Origin: an uncultured Bacilli bacterium
Lineage (GTDB): Bacteria > Bacillota_I > Bacilli_A > RF39 > UBA660
Length of the DNA: 54,108 nucleotides
NCBI GenBank assembly: GCA_947632685.1
Contig: CANRQD010000001.1
Location: forward strand, 1 to 54,108
Direction: 5' to 3'
Shown in pieces: positions 8,456 through 18,348 of this stretch (position 1 is its first letter; the number at the start of each line of letters is the position of its first letter). Under the pieces are notes generated by a model. That model was not told the origin of the DNA. It saw nothing but the letters and a program-made list of their open reading frames with translations, and ran no database searches. A program made the translations under genes and the position numbers.

Positions 8456-9238
8456 ATGTATGATGTAATAGGTGTTAAATTTGATTTATCAAATAATATA
8501 TATTTTTTTGAAGTAAATAATTTATCTTTAAATAAAGGTGACAAAGTTATAGTTGAGTCAGAAAATATATTAGATTTAGGTATTTGTGTAACAAATATAA
8601 AAAATGAATCAAAAGATAATTTAATTTTTCCTCTAAAAAAGGTTATTAGAAAAGTTACTAAAAAGGATATAGATATACATAATAAAAATAAAGAAGAAGC
8701 GTCTGAAGCGTTAAAATATGCAAAAAAATGTGCAAAAAATATAAAATTACCAATGAATTTTGTATCAGCATATTATACATATGATAAAAATCAATTATAT
8801 TTTAACTTTACATCTGATGAAAGAGTTGATTTCAGGGAATTAGCAAAAAAATTAGCTCAAAGATTTAAAACTCGTATAGAATTAAGACAAATTGGTGTAA
8901 GAGATAAAGCCAAATTAATCGGTGGAATTGGACCTTGTGGTTTATTTTTATGTTGTAATACTTTTTTAACTGATTTTAATAGTGTATCTATAAATATGGC
9001 AAAAAATCAATTTTTGGCATTAAATCCTTCAAAAATAAATGGTGTATGTGGTAGATTATTATGCTGTTTAAATTATGAAGATGATATTTATACTCAAATA
9101 AAGAAAGATTTACCTAAAGTAGGATCTACAATAACAACAGAAAATGGTACTGGTAAAGTAATTTCAGTAAATATATTTAATAAAAGTTATAAGCTAGAAT
9201 TAGATAAATTTAATATTGTGGAAGAGTTTATAAAATAA
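8456..9238 (+). CDS. ricT: PSP1-domain protein RicT (YaaT)
   Basis: RicT is part of the RicAFT (YmcA-YlbF-YaaT) complex, which carries iron-sulphur clusters, stimulates RNase Y maturation of transcripts and affects sporulation and biofilm formation. The PSP1 domain spans about residues 60-190 and contains the cysteine signature GGIGPCGLFLCC and, later, CGRLLCCLNYE. At 260 residues the length is normal. The ribosome site (GAGGTG) lies inside the end of holB, and only two bases separate the genes. Confidence 0.92.
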   Translation: MYDVIGVKFDLSNNIYFFEVNNLSLNKGDKVIVESENILDLGICVTNIKNESKDNLIFPLKKVIRKVTKKDIDIHNKNKEEASEALKYAKKCAKNIKLPMNFVSAYYTYDKNQLYFNFTSDERVDFRELAKKLAQRFKTRIELRQIGVRDKAKLIGGIGPCGLFLCCNTFLTDFNSVSINMAKNQFLALNPSKINGVCGRLLCCLNYEDDIYTQIKKDLPKVGSTITTENGTGKVISVNIFNKSYKLELDKFNIVEEFIK

Positions 9239-9239
9239 T

Positions 9240-9974
9240 ATGGAAGTACTAAATGATTTGTTAGGATATAAAAATAGAAAAATATATCAAAATACCGATT
9301 GGTTTTCTTTTACCTTAGATAGTGTTTTATTAGCGAATTTTGTAGTTATATCAAAAAGAACAAAACAAATATTGGATATTGGTACTGGAACTGGTGCTAT
9401 ACCTCTTATATTATCAACAAAAACTAATTTAGTAATAGATGCAATAGAAATCCAAAAATCAGTAGCTGAATTATTTAAAAAATCAATTAAATATAATAAA
9501 TTAGATAATCAAATAAATTTAATTGTTAATGATATATTAAATTATTCAAAAAATAAAAATAATTATTATGATATAGTAATATCTAATCCACCTTATTATA
9601 GTGAAACTACTATAAATAATGTAAATGAAAAAACAATTGCGCGACATGAAATAAATTTAAATTTAGAAAAATTAATAAAAGTCAGTAAAAAGATTTTAAA
9701 GGACAATGGAAAATTATATTTAGTTTATAATAGTGATAGATTTATTGAATTAATTAGTCAATTATCTAAAAATAATTTTGTTATTAAAAGAATTAGATTT
9801 GTACATAAAAGTTTAGAAAAAGAAGGAAGTATGGTATTAGTTGAGTGTACAAAAAATGGTAAACCTGGATTAAAAATAGAAAAGCCTTTTATTTTAAATA
9901 TTGATAATAAAAAAACATTGGAATATGAAAATATTTTAAATGGTGGTGATTGTAATGAGTCAAAAGAGCTATGA
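9240..9974 (+). CDS. trmN6: tRNA1(Val) adenine-N6 methyltransferase-like (YabB/TrmN6 family)
   Basis: A SAM-dependent N6-adenine methyltransferase. Motif I is LDIGTGTGAIPL (about residues 43-54) and the catalytic NPPY is ISNPPYYSET (about residue 118). The family modifies A37 of tRNA1(Val) in E. coli; the Bacillus orthologue yabB occupies the same position between yaaT and rsmI (yabC). The substrate here is inferred. The gene begins one base after the ricT stop without a good ribosome site, so coupled translation is likely. Its end overlaps rsmI by 20 bases. Confidence 0.85.
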   Translation: MEVLNDLLGYKNRKIYQNTDWFSFTLDSVLLANFVVISKRTKQILDIGTGTGAIPLILSTKTNLVIDAIEIQKSVAELFKKSIKYNKLDNQINLIVNDILNYSKNKNNYYDIVISNPPYYSETTINNVNEKTIARHEINLNLEKLIKVSKKILKDNGKLYLVYNSDRFIELISQLSKNNFVIKRIRFVHKSLEKEGSMVLVECTKNGKPGLKIEKPFILNIDNKKTLEYENILNGGDCNESKEL

Positions 9975-10797
9975 TAATAATAAATCTAATTTATATTTAA
10001 TACCAACACCTATAGGTAATCTAGAAGATATTACGATTAGGTCTTTAAAATTATTAGCAGATGTTGATTTAATTCTATGTGAAGATACAAGGGTTACAGG
10101 AAATTTATTAAAAAAATATAAAATTAAAAAAAAATTAATAAGTTGTTATGAATATAATGAAGATAAAGTAAAAAATGATGTTATAAAATTTTTAAATGAA
10201 GGTAAAAATATTGGTCTTGTTACTGATCAAGGTACACCTATAATAAGTGATCCTGGATTTAAAGTTGTTTTGGAAACTATAAATAATGGCTTTAATGTAA
10301 TAGGCTTACCTGGAGCGACTGCCTTTGTTCCTGCACTAATATCATCAGGTATTTTTCCATCAAAATTTTTATTTTATGGTTTTTTAAATGCTAAAAATAA
10401 TAAACAACTTGATGAACTTAATTTATTAAAGAATATTCCATATACAATTATTTTTTATGAAGCACCACATCGTATAATTAATACATTAAACAATATAAAG
10501 AAAGTAATGGGTAATAGAAATGTATGTATTGCACGAGAAATATCTAAGTTGTATGAAGAAATATATCGTGGTAGTATTGAAGATGTTATATTAGAACTTG
10601 AAAATGTAAAAGGAGAAATAGTTTTAATAGTAGAAGGTAATACTATAAAGGAGGATTATTCTAATATATCAATTTTGGAGCATATAAATTTATATTTAGA
10701 AGATGGTATGTCTGAAAAAGAAGCTATAAAATTAGTTGCAAAAGAACGTAATGTAGCTAAATCAATTATATATAAAGAATATCATCAAAAAAAATAA
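9955..10797 (+). CDS. rsmI: 16S rRNA 2'-O-methyltransferase RsmI
   Basis: RsmI methylates the 2'-OH of C1402 in 16S rRNA. The tetrapyrrole-methylase fold is clear: LYLIPTPIGNLEDITIRSL, CEDTRVTGNLLKKY, LVTDQGTPIISDPG and LPGATAFVPAL. The start is taken as the ATG at 9955, behind GGTGGTG (9941-9947); the ATG at 9940 lies upstream of this site and would add five residues. The resulting 280 residues are normal. It overlaps the 3' end of the methyltransferase gene before it. Confidence 0.93.
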   Translation: MSQKSYDNNKSNLYLIPTPIGNLEDITIRSLKLLADVDLILCEDTRVTGNLLKKYKIKKKLISCYEYNEDKVKNDVIKFLNEGKNIGLVTDQGTPIISDPGFKVVLETINNGFNVIGLPGATAFVPALISSGIFPSKFLFYGFLNAKNNKQLDELNLLKNIPYTIIFYEAPHRIINTLNNIKKVMGNRNVCIAREISKLYEEIYRGSIEDVILELENVKGEIVLIVEGNTIKEDYSNISILEHINLYLEDGMSEKEAIKLVAKERNVAKSIIYKEYHQKK

Positions 10798-10890
10798 AAA
10801 TGTAAGACTGACATAACTAATAAAAATAGTAAAGGAAGGAGTTTCTAATATATGTGAAAATTTACAGATATTAGATTATCGTGATATAAA
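10798..10890 (+). other. rsmI-pth gap with a start-stop ATGTGA
   Basis: This 93-base gap has a good ribosome site (AAGGAAGGAG, 10832-10841) but no long reading frame behind it. An ATG there is followed at once by TGA, and an overlapping GTG would give a six-codon peptide. The pth ATG lies about 50 bases further and has no ribosome site of its own. It may be a short leader or a remnant; nothing more can be said. Confidence 0.35.
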
Positions 10891-11457
10891 ATGAAATTAA
10901 TAGTAGGTTTAGGAAATCCAGGTAAAGAATATGAAAATACTAGACATAATATAGGTTTTAATTTTCTAGATAACTATGTTAATGAAAAAAATTTAGGTGA
11001 TTATAAATCAAAATATAATGGATTATATATAAAAACAAAATTATTTGAAACTGATGTTATATTTTTAAAACCTCAATCATTTATAAATTTATCAGGAGAA
11101 ATTGTAAGAAAATACATAGATTTTTATAAAATATGTATTGATGATATCTTAGTTATTAGTGATGATTTAGATTTATCAATAGGTAATTTAAAGCTAAAAT
11201 CAACAGGTAGTAGTGGGGGACATAATGGTTTAAAGAATATTGAAAAATGTCTAGGTACTAATAATTATAAAAGATTGAAAATAGGTATATCAAATAATAA
11301 AAATATAGATACAAAAGATTATGTGTTAGGAAAAATAAAAGATGAAGATAAAAGTAAATTTGATTCTATTAAAAAAACTGTTAATAATATAATAGATGAT
11401 TTTTTTAATTTACCTTTTTCAGAGTTAATGAATAAATACAATCGAAAAAATAGGTGA
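10891..11457 (+). CDS. pth: Peptidyl-tRNA hydrolase
   Basis: Pth frees tRNA from peptidyl-tRNA dropped by ribosomes. The protein opens with the family motif MKLIVGLGNPGKEYENTRHN, carrying the catalytic His in TRHNIGF, and has the Asp of ISDDLDL near residue 95 and the GSSGGHNGLKN loop. Its length of 188 residues is typical. An in-frame TGA at 10882 blocks any extension upstream, fixing the ATG at 10891. It sits directly before mfd, as in Bacillus. Confidence 0.96.
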   Translation: MKLIVGLGNPGKEYENTRHNIGFNFLDNYVNEKNLGDYKSKYNGLYIKTKLFETDVIFLKPQSFINLSGEIVRKYIDFYKICIDDILVISDDLDLSIGNLKLKSTGSSGGHNGLKNIEKCLGTNNYKRLKIGISNNKNIDTKDYVLGKIKDEDKSKFDSIKKTVNNIIDDFFNLPFSELMNKYNRKNR

Positions 11458-11461
11458 TTAT

Positions 11462-14400
11462 ATGAGTATTTTTGATAATTTTATAGATATTAATTATAAA
11501 AATGATATGGGTGTATGTGCAAATACATCTGAATTTTTTTCTATATATCTATATAATTTATTTAAACAGCAAAATAAAAATATTTTGGTTGTAGTAAATT
11601 CATTATATGAGGCTAATAAAATTTATTCTTCATTACAAAATTATTTAAGCTCTTGTTTTTTATTTCCAATGGATGACTTTTTAACAAGTGAAGCAATAGC
11701 TATTAGTCCAGATTTAAAAATAACAAGATTAGAAACATTAAATTCATTAAATAATGCTGAAAAATGTATTGTTGTTACAAATTTAATGGGTTATTTAAGA
11801 TTTTTACCTAACAAGAAAAATTATTATAATGCCTGTATAAACTTATCAAGGGGAATGGAAATAAATCCTAAAGAAATAATAAAAAAACTAATTAAATATG
11901 GCTATACTAGGGAATCGTTTGTTACTAAAACAGGTGAGGTAGGTATTAGAGGCTTTGTAATAGATATTTATCCAGTAGGAGAGGATAATCCAATTAGAAT
12001 TGAATTTTTTGGTGATGAGATAGAATCTATAAGATATTTTTCACCTGAAAGTCAAAAATCCATAAAAAGTTTAGAAAGTATTGATATTTATCCTTTTACA
12101 GAATTTATTAGTAACCTAGATGTTTTAGAAGAACATTATAATAAACAAAAATATTTACCCTTCTATGAAAAAGAGATAAATAATATTTCAAAGTATTTAA
12201 CTGACTTAATAGTAGTATATAAAGATTATGAACAATTAGAAATTAGTTTTGAAAATATAATGAAAGAAGTATCAACTTATAAAACAACTAAAGATATTAA
12301 ATTTAATGGTAGATATATGTTTGATTTGTCAGAGATAATAAATAATAATAATTGTTATTATATGAGTTTAAATAATATGTCATCAACCAAAAAAATTTCA
12401 AATATTACAACATATAATGTTTCAACAATTAATAATTTTTCTGAAAAAGAAGAGTTAATAAATGATTTTTTATTTCAACAAAAGAAAAATAAAAAGACTG
12501 TAATTATTTGTTTAGAAAAAAATAGAATTAAAAATCTTGTAAAAAGATTAAAGTATAAAATATATGAAACTGATGAAAATAATATAAAATTACATGAAAT
12601 AAATATTATTGATAAACCATTATCAGAAGGCTTTATTTATAATGATTTTGTAATTTTAACAGAAAATGAATTATTTATACAAAAAAGTTCTTCTAAAAAA
12701 TATAAAACTAAATTTAAATATTCAACTAAAATAAAGGATATAAATTCTTTAAAAATAGGTGATTATGTTGTTCATAATGCACATGGTATTGGTATATATA
12801 ATGGTATTAAAGTACTTTCAAATAATAATATAAAAAGGGATTATATAGAAGTATTATATAAGGATACTGATAAGTTATATATTCCTGTTGAAAAAATAGA
12901 TTTGTTATATAAATATGTAGGTAAAGATGGTATTATTCCTAAAATAAATAAGTTAGATAGTGTTGATTGGAAAAAGACAAAATCTCGTATTAGAGGTAAA
13001 GTAGCAGATATGGCTGATAAATTACTTAACTTATATGCAGAAAGAGAAAGTAGAAAAGGTTTTGCATATAGTAAGGATAGTATTTTACAAAAACAGTTTG
13101 AAGATGAATGTAGCTTTGAACTAACTTTGGATCAACAAATTGCAGTTAATCAAATTAAAGAGGATATGGAAAAAGCTATACCTATGGATAGATTATTATG
13201 TGGTGATGTAGGCTTTGGAAAAACTGAAGTTGCTTTTAGAGCAATAGCAAAAGCTGTAGCAGATTCCAAACAAGTCTTATTCTTATGTCCAACTACTATT
13301 TTATCTAATCAACATTATGAAAATGCACTTAAACGTTTTGAAAATTTTCCAGTAAATATTGCTTTGCTTAATAGGTTTACTAGTCAAAATAAAACAAAAA
13401 AAATATTAGAAGGTTTATCAAATGGTACTATTGATATAGTATTTGGTACGCATAGACTATTAAGTGATGATGTAAAACCAAAAGATTTAGGATTGTTAAT
13501 AATAGATGAAGAACAAAGATTTGGTGTTGCCCATAAAGAAAAAATAAAAACTTATAAAACTAATATAGATGTTTTAACTTTAACAGCGACACCAATTCCT
13601 AGAACTTTACAAATGTCTATGGTTGGAATAAGAAGTTTATCATTAATTGAAACACCACCAGTTAATCGTTATCCAATTCAAACTTATGTAGTTGAAGAAA
13701 ATAAGCAATTAATGAAAGATGCAATTTATAAAGAATTATCTAGAAATGGTCAAATTTTTATATTATATAATCGAGTTGAAAGTATTGAAAAAAAGACATA
13801 TGAGATAAGTAATTTAGTTCCAGATGCTAGAATATCATATGCACATGGACAGATGTCAAAGAATGAATTAGAAAATAAAATGATAAATTTTATAAATAAA
13901 GAGTTTGATATTTTAGTTTGTACTACTATTATAGAAACAGGAATAGATATACCAAATGCAAATACATTAATAATATTAGATGCTGATAGATTTGGATTAA
14001 GTCAGCTTTATCAGATTAGAGGTAGAGTTGGTAGAAGTAATAGATTTGCCTATGCGTATTTAATGTATAACCCAGCTAAAGTTTTAACAGAAACAGCTGT
14101 AAAGCGATTAAATGTAATAAAAGAATTTACTGAATTAGGTAGTGGTTTTTCTATTGCAACGAGAGATTTATCTATAAGGGGTGCCGGAGATATATTAGGA
14201 AGTGAACAAGCCGGTTTTATAGATACTGTAGGAATTGATTTATATTTAAAAATGCTTAATCAAGAAATTTCTATTAGGAAAGGAATAAATCCAGAAGAGG
14301 AAGAAAATGAAAATTCACAACCAATTTTAAATATAGCTACACATATAGAAGATAGTTATGTTGAGGATGAAACACTTAAAATAGAAATTCATAGAAAGAT

Positions 14401-14779
14401 AAATGAAATAAATAGTAAAAAAAGTTTAGAAAATATAAAATTTGAATTAGAGGATAGATTTGGTAAATTAAGTGATGATTTAATAATTTATATGTATGAA
14501 GAATGGTTTGAAAAACAAATCGATAAAATTGGTATTCAAAAAGTTAATCAAACTAAAAATTATATTGAATTAGTTTTTACAAGTGATATGGCTTTAAAAT
14601 TTGATATGGAGGATTTATTTATTGAATCATATAAAATTTCTCCAATGTTTAGATTTAAGACAAGGGGTAATAATATCTTGATAATTTTAGATACTATTCA
14701 TTTAGATAAGCATCCATTATTTTATTTAACTGAATTACTTAATTATATAGAAAATAAATTTATAAAAAAAGTTGACTAA
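11462..14779 (+). CDS. mfd: Transcription-repair coupling factor Mfd
   Basis: Mfd pushes stalled RNA polymerase off DNA and recruits UvrA. At 1105 residues it has near normal length. In order: a UvrB-like N-terminal part, the RNA-polymerase-binding domain (GDYVVHNAHGIGIYNGI, about residue 433), the helicase core with Walker A GDVGFGKTEVAF (about residue 580) and the DEEQ box IIDEEQRFGV, the TRG-type motor region (RIRGRVGRS) and the C-terminal autoinhibitory domain. AGGTGAT overlapping the pth stop region provides the ribosome site. Codon use matches its neighbours. Confidence 0.96.
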   Translation: MSIFDNFIDINYKNDMGVCANTSEFFSIYLYNLFKQQNKNILVVVNSLYEANKIYSSLQNYLSSCFLFPMDDFLTSEAIAISPDLKITRLETLNSLNNAEKCIVVTNLMGYLRFLPNKKNYYNACINLSRGMEINPKEIIKKLIKYGYTRESFVTKTGEVGIRGFVIDIYPVGEDNPIRIEFFGDEIESIRYFSPESQKSIKSLESIDIYPFTEFISNLDVLEEHYNKQKYLPFYEKEINNISKYLTDLIVVYKDYEQLEISFENIMKEVSTYKTTKDIKFNGRYMFDLSEIINNNNCYYMSLNNMSSTKKISNITTYNVSTINNFSEKEELINDFLFQQKKNKKTVIICLEKNRIKNLVKRLKYKIYETDENNIKLHEINIIDKPLSEGFIYNDFVILTENELFIQKSSSKKYKTKFKYSTKIKDINSLKIGDYVVHNAHGIGIYNGIKVLSNNNIKRDYIEVLYKDTDKLYIPVEKIDLLYKYVGKDGIIPKINKLDSVDWKKTKSRIRGKVADMADKLLNLYAERESRKGFAYSKDSILQKQFEDECSFELTLDQQIAVNQIKEDMEKAIPMDRLLCGDVGFGKTEVAFRAIAKAVADSKQVLFLCPTTILSNQHYENALKRFENFPVNIALLNRFTSQNKTKKILEGLSNGTIDIVFGTHRLLSDDVKPKDLGLLIIDEEQRFGVAHKEKIKTYKTNIDVLTLTATPIPRTLQMSMVGIRSLSLIETPPVNRYPIQTYVVEENKQLMKDAIYKELSRNGQIFILYNRVESIEKKTYEISNLVPDARISYAHGQMSKNELENKMINFINKEFDILVCTTIIETGIDIPNANTLIILDADRFGLSQLYQIRGRVGRSNRFAYAYLMYNPAKVLTETAVKRLNVIKEFTELGSGFSIATRDLSIRGAGDILGSEQAGFIDTVGIDLYLKMLNQEISIRKGINPEEEENENSQPILNIATHIEDSYVEDETLKIEIHRKINEINSKKSLENIKFELEDRFGKLSDDLIIYMYEEWFEKQIDKIGIQKVNQTKNYIELVFTSDMALKFDMEDLFIESYKISPMFRFKTRGNNILIILDTIHLDKHPLFYLTELLNYIENKFIKKVD

Positions 14780-14826
14780 AAAATAAAGGATTGATATTCT
14801 TTATATAGTTATTATAGGAGGATATT

Positions 14827-15516
14827 ATGAATAGTAGTTTAGAAAATGATGATATGTTAAATGAATTAATTGAACAACATTTAACTAATTATAAAAATGC
14901 AGTAATAGAAATAATAAAAAATAATACAAATTCATTAATAGATGAAGATATAATTGTAATTGTTAAAGATCCTCCACTTGCATCTATGGATGTAATTAAG
15001 CAAAAACTTTTGTATTTAGTGAAAAGGGAAGGTATTATTTTGAATGATGAAAAGTTAACTACATTATTATCAAAATATAGAAAACAAATAATAGATGATA
15101 TTAGTAATTTAAAATCTTTAAGAAATGATACTATAATTCAAAAAATAAATGATTTTAATCCTAAAAGAGATACTGATATTATTTGTGTAGAATCTACTGT
15201 TCTTGAATCAATTGATAAAAAGCTAAAACAAGCTATAAAAAAATCTATAATGCAATCTAATAAAGATATTTTATTTAAAAATATTGACAGTATATATATA
15301 AATGTTGAAAATGAAGAAATAAAAACAAATATTACAAATGATTTTGAAAAATATATCAAAACTACTTATCAAAAACAATTACTTGATAATATATCAATAA
15401 AAATAATGATAAAGGATAGAACTTTAATTAGTAGAATAAATGAACAAGGAGAAAGATATTTATTTACAAAATCAAATTCATATATTTTTAAAGATGAAGA
15501 TAAAAGCACTACTTAA
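14827..15516 (+). CDS. Uncharacterised 229-residue protein between mfd and spoVT
   Basis: I do not recognise this protein. It is acidic overall, has no signal peptide or membrane segment and has a single Cys. Predicted long helices are separated by a central stretch around VIVKDPPLASMDVIKQKLLY, which suggests a helical cytoplasmic protein. A strong AGGAGG site precedes the ATG, so it is probably translated well. In Bacillus the mfd-spoVT interval has no such gene in my recollection. Its 3' end carries the terminator stem, so transcription from mfd through this gene probably ends here. Confidence 0.7.
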   Translation: MNSSLENDDMLNELIEQHLTNYKNAVIEIIKNNTNSLIDEDIIVIVKDPPLASMDVIKQKLLYLVKREGIILNDEKLTTLLSKYRKQIIDDISNLKSLRNDTIIQKINDFNPKRDTDIICVESTVLESIDKKLKQAIKKSIMQSNKDILFKNIDSIYINVENEEIKTNITNDFEKYIKTTYQKQLLDNISIKIMIKDRTLISRINEQGERYLFTKSNSYIFKDEDKSTT

Positions 15517-15528
15517 TGGTGCTTTTTT
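15502..15528 (+). terminator. Rho-independent terminator overlapping a stop codon
   Basis: AAAAGCAC (15502-15509) pairs with GTGCTTTT (15519-15526) around a 9-base loop that contains the stop codon, then T's follow. It ends the mfd transcript. Confidence 0.8.
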
Positions 15529-15658
15529 AGTTGATATTGGAAATAATTACCAAGGTAAATTTTCTATATAAATATTATAATATAAATATATGAAGATATT
15601 TAAGTATAAAATTGAGAATATTAGAAATAATATTTGTAGAAGAAAGTGAGGAATAAAC

Positions 15659-16189
15659 ATGAAAACAACCGGTGTTGTTAGAAGAATAGATGATTTAGGA
15701 AGAATTGTTATTCCAAAAGAATTGAGGAGAACTTTAAGAATTCGTGATGGTGAATCATTAGAAATATTTGTTGAAAATGAAATGATAACATTAAAAAAGT
15801 TTTCTTCTATGTCTGATATGAAAGATATTTCTAATAATCTTGCTAATACAATTAATCAAATAACTTTTAAAAATGTTATAATTACAGATAGGGATAAGGT
15901 AATTGCAGTATCAAATAATATAAAATCTAAATATTTAGAAAAAAATATTTCAAAATACTTAGAACAAAAACTAAATAATAGAGAAACTATTGTAGAAAAA
16001 AGTATGCATGAAATTGAACTTATCGATAACTTAAAGGAAAATTATTCTTTTGTAATAAGTTCTATAATTATGAATGGGGATGCTATTGGTAATGTTGTTA
16101 TATTTTCTGAAAAAGATAGTATAACAGAAAGTGAAGTAAAACTTGCTTCTATAATATCAAATTTTTTAGGAAAATATATTGAAGAATAA
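15659..16189 (+). CDS. spoVT: Stage V sporulation regulator SpoVT
   Basis: A transcription factor of the late forespore. The N-terminal 50 residues form an AbrB-type swapped-hairpin DNA-binding domain (MKTTGVVRRIDDLGRIVIPK, then ELRRTLRIRDGESLEI). The rest (about residues 55-176) is a GAF-like sensor domain, which separates SpoVT from the short AbrB. Its length of 176 residues is normal for SpoVT. Its position after mfd matches Bacillus. A sigma-A-like TATAAT lies at about 15577-15582. Confidence 0.92.
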   Translation: MKTTGVVRRIDDLGRIVIPKELRRTLRIRDGESLEIFVENEMITLKKFSSMSDMKDISNNLANTINQITFKNVIITDRDKVIAVSNNIKSKYLEKNISKYLEQKLNNRETIVEKSMHEIELIDNLKENYSFVISSIIMNGDAIGNVVIFSEKDSITESEVKLASIISNFLGKYIEE

Positions 16190-16199
16190 AAAAATATGT

Positions 16200-16436
16200 G
16201 ATAATATATCCTCAGTTAAAGGTTATGAGAAAGAGTTTTATGAATTAATTCTATAATAGAGAGTCTAGATTTGGTGGAACTAGATATAGATTTTTATAAA
16301 ATATGGCTTTTGAACCATTATATCGATATGTAGATATAATCGTATATAGGCGTTAACTATTAGAGTGTATAATTAATATTATAAATTAAGGTGGTACCGC
16401 GAATTATTCGTCCTTATGTTTATAATGTTTTTTTGT
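16200..16436 (+). promoter_or_regulatory. T-box riboswitch, methionine specifier, controlling metG
   Basis: This leader senses uncharged tRNA-Met and lets metG be transcribed when Met-tRNA runs low. The 14-base T-box AAGGTGGTACCGCG is at 16388-16401, and AAGG there can pair with CCTT (16412-16415) to make the antiterminator. The competing terminator is ATTATAAATTAAGG (16378-16391) with CCTTATGTTTATAAT (16412-16426), followed by seven T's. Stem I shows the AGAGAG bulge and GGTGGAA apex. The specifier codon is ATG at 16303-16305 in AAATATGGC, matching the downstream enzyme. Confidence 0.9.
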
Positions 16437-16482
16437 TTTATGAATATAATTATTATAAATTTGTAATGAAGGAGCAAGAAAT

Positions 16483-17997
16483 ATGAAAGAGAAATTTTAT
16501 ATATCTACTGCAATTGCCTATACATCTGGTAAACCACATATAGGAAATACATATGAAATAGTGTTAGCAGATGCTATTGCAAGATATAAAAGATTAAAAA
16601 ATTATGATGTATATTTTCAAACCGGCACAGACGAACATGGAGAAAAAATAGAAATAAAGGCAAGAGAAGCAGGAATTAGTCCAAAGGAATATGTAGATAA
16701 AATATCAAATGAAATAAAAAAAATATGGGATTTAATGAATACTAGCTATGATAGATTTGTAAGAACAACTGATTCTAAACATGAAAAAGTAGTTCAACAT
16801 ATATTTAAGAAAATGTATGATAAAGGTGATATCTATAAAGGTGAATATAAAGGCTTATATTGTACACCATGTGAATCTTTTTGGACAGAATCACAATTAA
16901 TTGATGGTAAATGTCCCGATTGTGGAAGAGAAGTAGCTGAAGCTAGTGAAGAAGCCTATTTTTTTAGATTATCAAAATATCAAAAACAATTAGAAGAATA
17001 TATAGAAAATCATCCAGAATTTATTCAGCCAGTAGCACGTAAAAATGAAATGTTAAATAATTTTATAAAACCAGGATTACAGGATTTATGTGTTTCACGT
17101 ACTTCATTTAATTGGGGAATACCTGTTGATTTTGATGATAAGCATGTTGTATATGTATGGCTTGATGCTTTAACTAATTATATTACAAACATTGGTTATG
17201 ATATAGATAATGAAACAGAAGAATTTAAAAAATATTGGCCTGCTGATTTACATTTAATAGGAAAAGATATAATTAGATTTCATACTATATATTGGCCTTG
17301 TTTCTTATTTTCTCTAGGTTTAGAATTACCTAAACAAGTATTTGGTCATCCTTGGCTTTTAATGAATAATGATAAAATGAGTAAAAGTAAAGGTAATGTT
17401 ATATATGCAGATGAATTAGTAGAAGAATTTGGTGTTGATGCTGTTAGATATTATCTTTTACATGAAATACCATTTTCAAGTGATGGAAATATAACTCGTG
17501 ATTTATTAATAGAACGAATTAATAGTGATTTAGCTAATGTTCTTGGTAATTTAGTGCAAAGAACAATTTCAATGGGAAATAAATATTTTAATGGAAATAT
17601 TACTAATAAAGAAATAAAAGAAGAAGTAGATGTCAATTTTATTAATATGATAAATAATCTTGATAAAGAAGTATTAGACAAAATGGATAAATTAGAAATA
17701 AATGCATCTATCGATAAAATATTTGATGTATTAAGAAATAGTAATAAATATATTGATGAAACTACACCATGGATTTTAGCTAAAGATGAAACAAAGCAAG
17801 ATAGATTAGAAACAGTTTTATATAATTTACTTGAAGCAATAAGAGTATGTGCTATTTTATTGGAACCATATTTACCAGATACAAGCAATGAAATTTTAAA
17901 ACAACTAAATAATGATAATGATTTATTGTCATATGATAATTCAAATATATATAAATTAAATAATCCAGAACCATTATTTAAAAGAATTCAATTATAG
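16483..17997 (+). CDS. metG: Methionyl-tRNA synthetase
   Basis: It charges tRNA-Met. The class I signatures are HIGN (residues 19-22, the HIGH box) and KMSKS near residue 300. A zinc-binding insert is present (CTPCESFW...KCPDCG). The protein has 504 residues and stops after the anticodon-binding domain; the C-terminal dimerising EMAP-like domain found in many Firmicute MetG proteins is absent, as in other short forms. Control is by the T-box in front. GAAGGAGC precedes the ATG. Confidence 0.96.
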   Translation: MKEKFYISTAIAYTSGKPHIGNTYEIVLADAIARYKRLKNYDVYFQTGTDEHGEKIEIKAREAGISPKEYVDKISNEIKKIWDLMNTSYDRFVRTTDSKHEKVVQHIFKKMYDKGDIYKGEYKGLYCTPCESFWTESQLIDGKCPDCGREVAEASEEAYFFRLSKYQKQLEEYIENHPEFIQPVARKNEMLNNFIKPGLQDLCVSRTSFNWGIPVDFDDKHVVYVWLDALTNYITNIGYDIDNETEEFKKYWPADLHLIGKDIIRFHTIYWPCFLFSLGLELPKQVFGHPWLLMNNDKMSKSKGNVIYADELVEEFGVDAVRYYLLHEIPFSSDGNITRDLLIERINSDLANVLGNLVQRTISMGNKYFNGNITNKEIKEEVDVNFINMINNLDKEVLDKMDKLEINASIDKIFDVLRNSNKYIDETTPWILAKDETKQDRLETVLYNLLEAIRVCAILLEPYLPDTSNEILKQLNNDNDLLSYDNSNIYKLNNPEPLFKRIQL

Positions 17998-18026
17998 ATA
18001 ATAATGTAAATAAGTGTATACTTTTT

Positions 18027-18055
18027 TGTAAATTTAACATTTGTTTACATTTTTT
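18027..18055 (+). terminator. Weak terminator after metG
   Basis: TGTAAA (18027-18032) pairs with TTTACA (18044-18049) over an 11-base loop, followed by T's. The stem is only 6 bp and all but one pair are A-T rich, so it may be inefficient. Confidence 0.45.
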
Positions 18056-18123
18056 AATTATTAATGTGATATATTATAATGGTTGTAAAGGTAGTAAAAA
18101 TATCTGAAAGGAGATTAACCTTT

Positions 18124-18294
18124 ATGCCAGAAAAAATGAAGAAGTGGTTTAATCTTGATAAATTTTATTTTTTAATGTTAATTATTTTTACCATATTTAT
18201 CATTAATAAATTTAATTATCTAGATATAGCATATTTTTTACTGATAACATTTTATTATATTAGAATAAAACTACATCAGAAAAAAAATAGTTAA
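18124..18294 (+). CDS. Small two-helix membrane protein, function unknown
   Basis: A 56-residue protein with an amphipathic N terminus (MPEKMKKWFNLDKF), two hydrophobic helices (about residues 14-30 and 34-48) and a basic end. The start is the ATG at 18124, 10 bases behind AAGGAG; a GTG/ATG further upstream at 18079 lacks a ribosome site. Nothing marks its role. A terminator follows, so it is probably a single-gene unit before tatD. Confidence 0.6.
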   Translation: MPEKMKKWFNLDKFYFLMLIIFTIFIINKFNYLDIAYFLLITFYYIRIKLHQKKNS

Positions 18295-18320
18295 ATACCG
18301 TTGACAAAATGGTATTTTTT
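18293..18320 (+). terminator. Terminator between small membrane gene and tatD
   Basis: AAATACC (18293-18299) pairs with GGTATTT (18311-18317), then T's. The loop holds TTGACA, so it could also supply the -35 of a tatD promoter. Confidence 0.7.
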
Positions 18321-18348
18321 TATTTATTTTATTTGTAGGAGTGATTTT

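Noticed and set aside
17091..17106. TGTTTCACGTAC in metG as a third parS site
   Set aside because: Only the left half matches; the right half is not palindromic.
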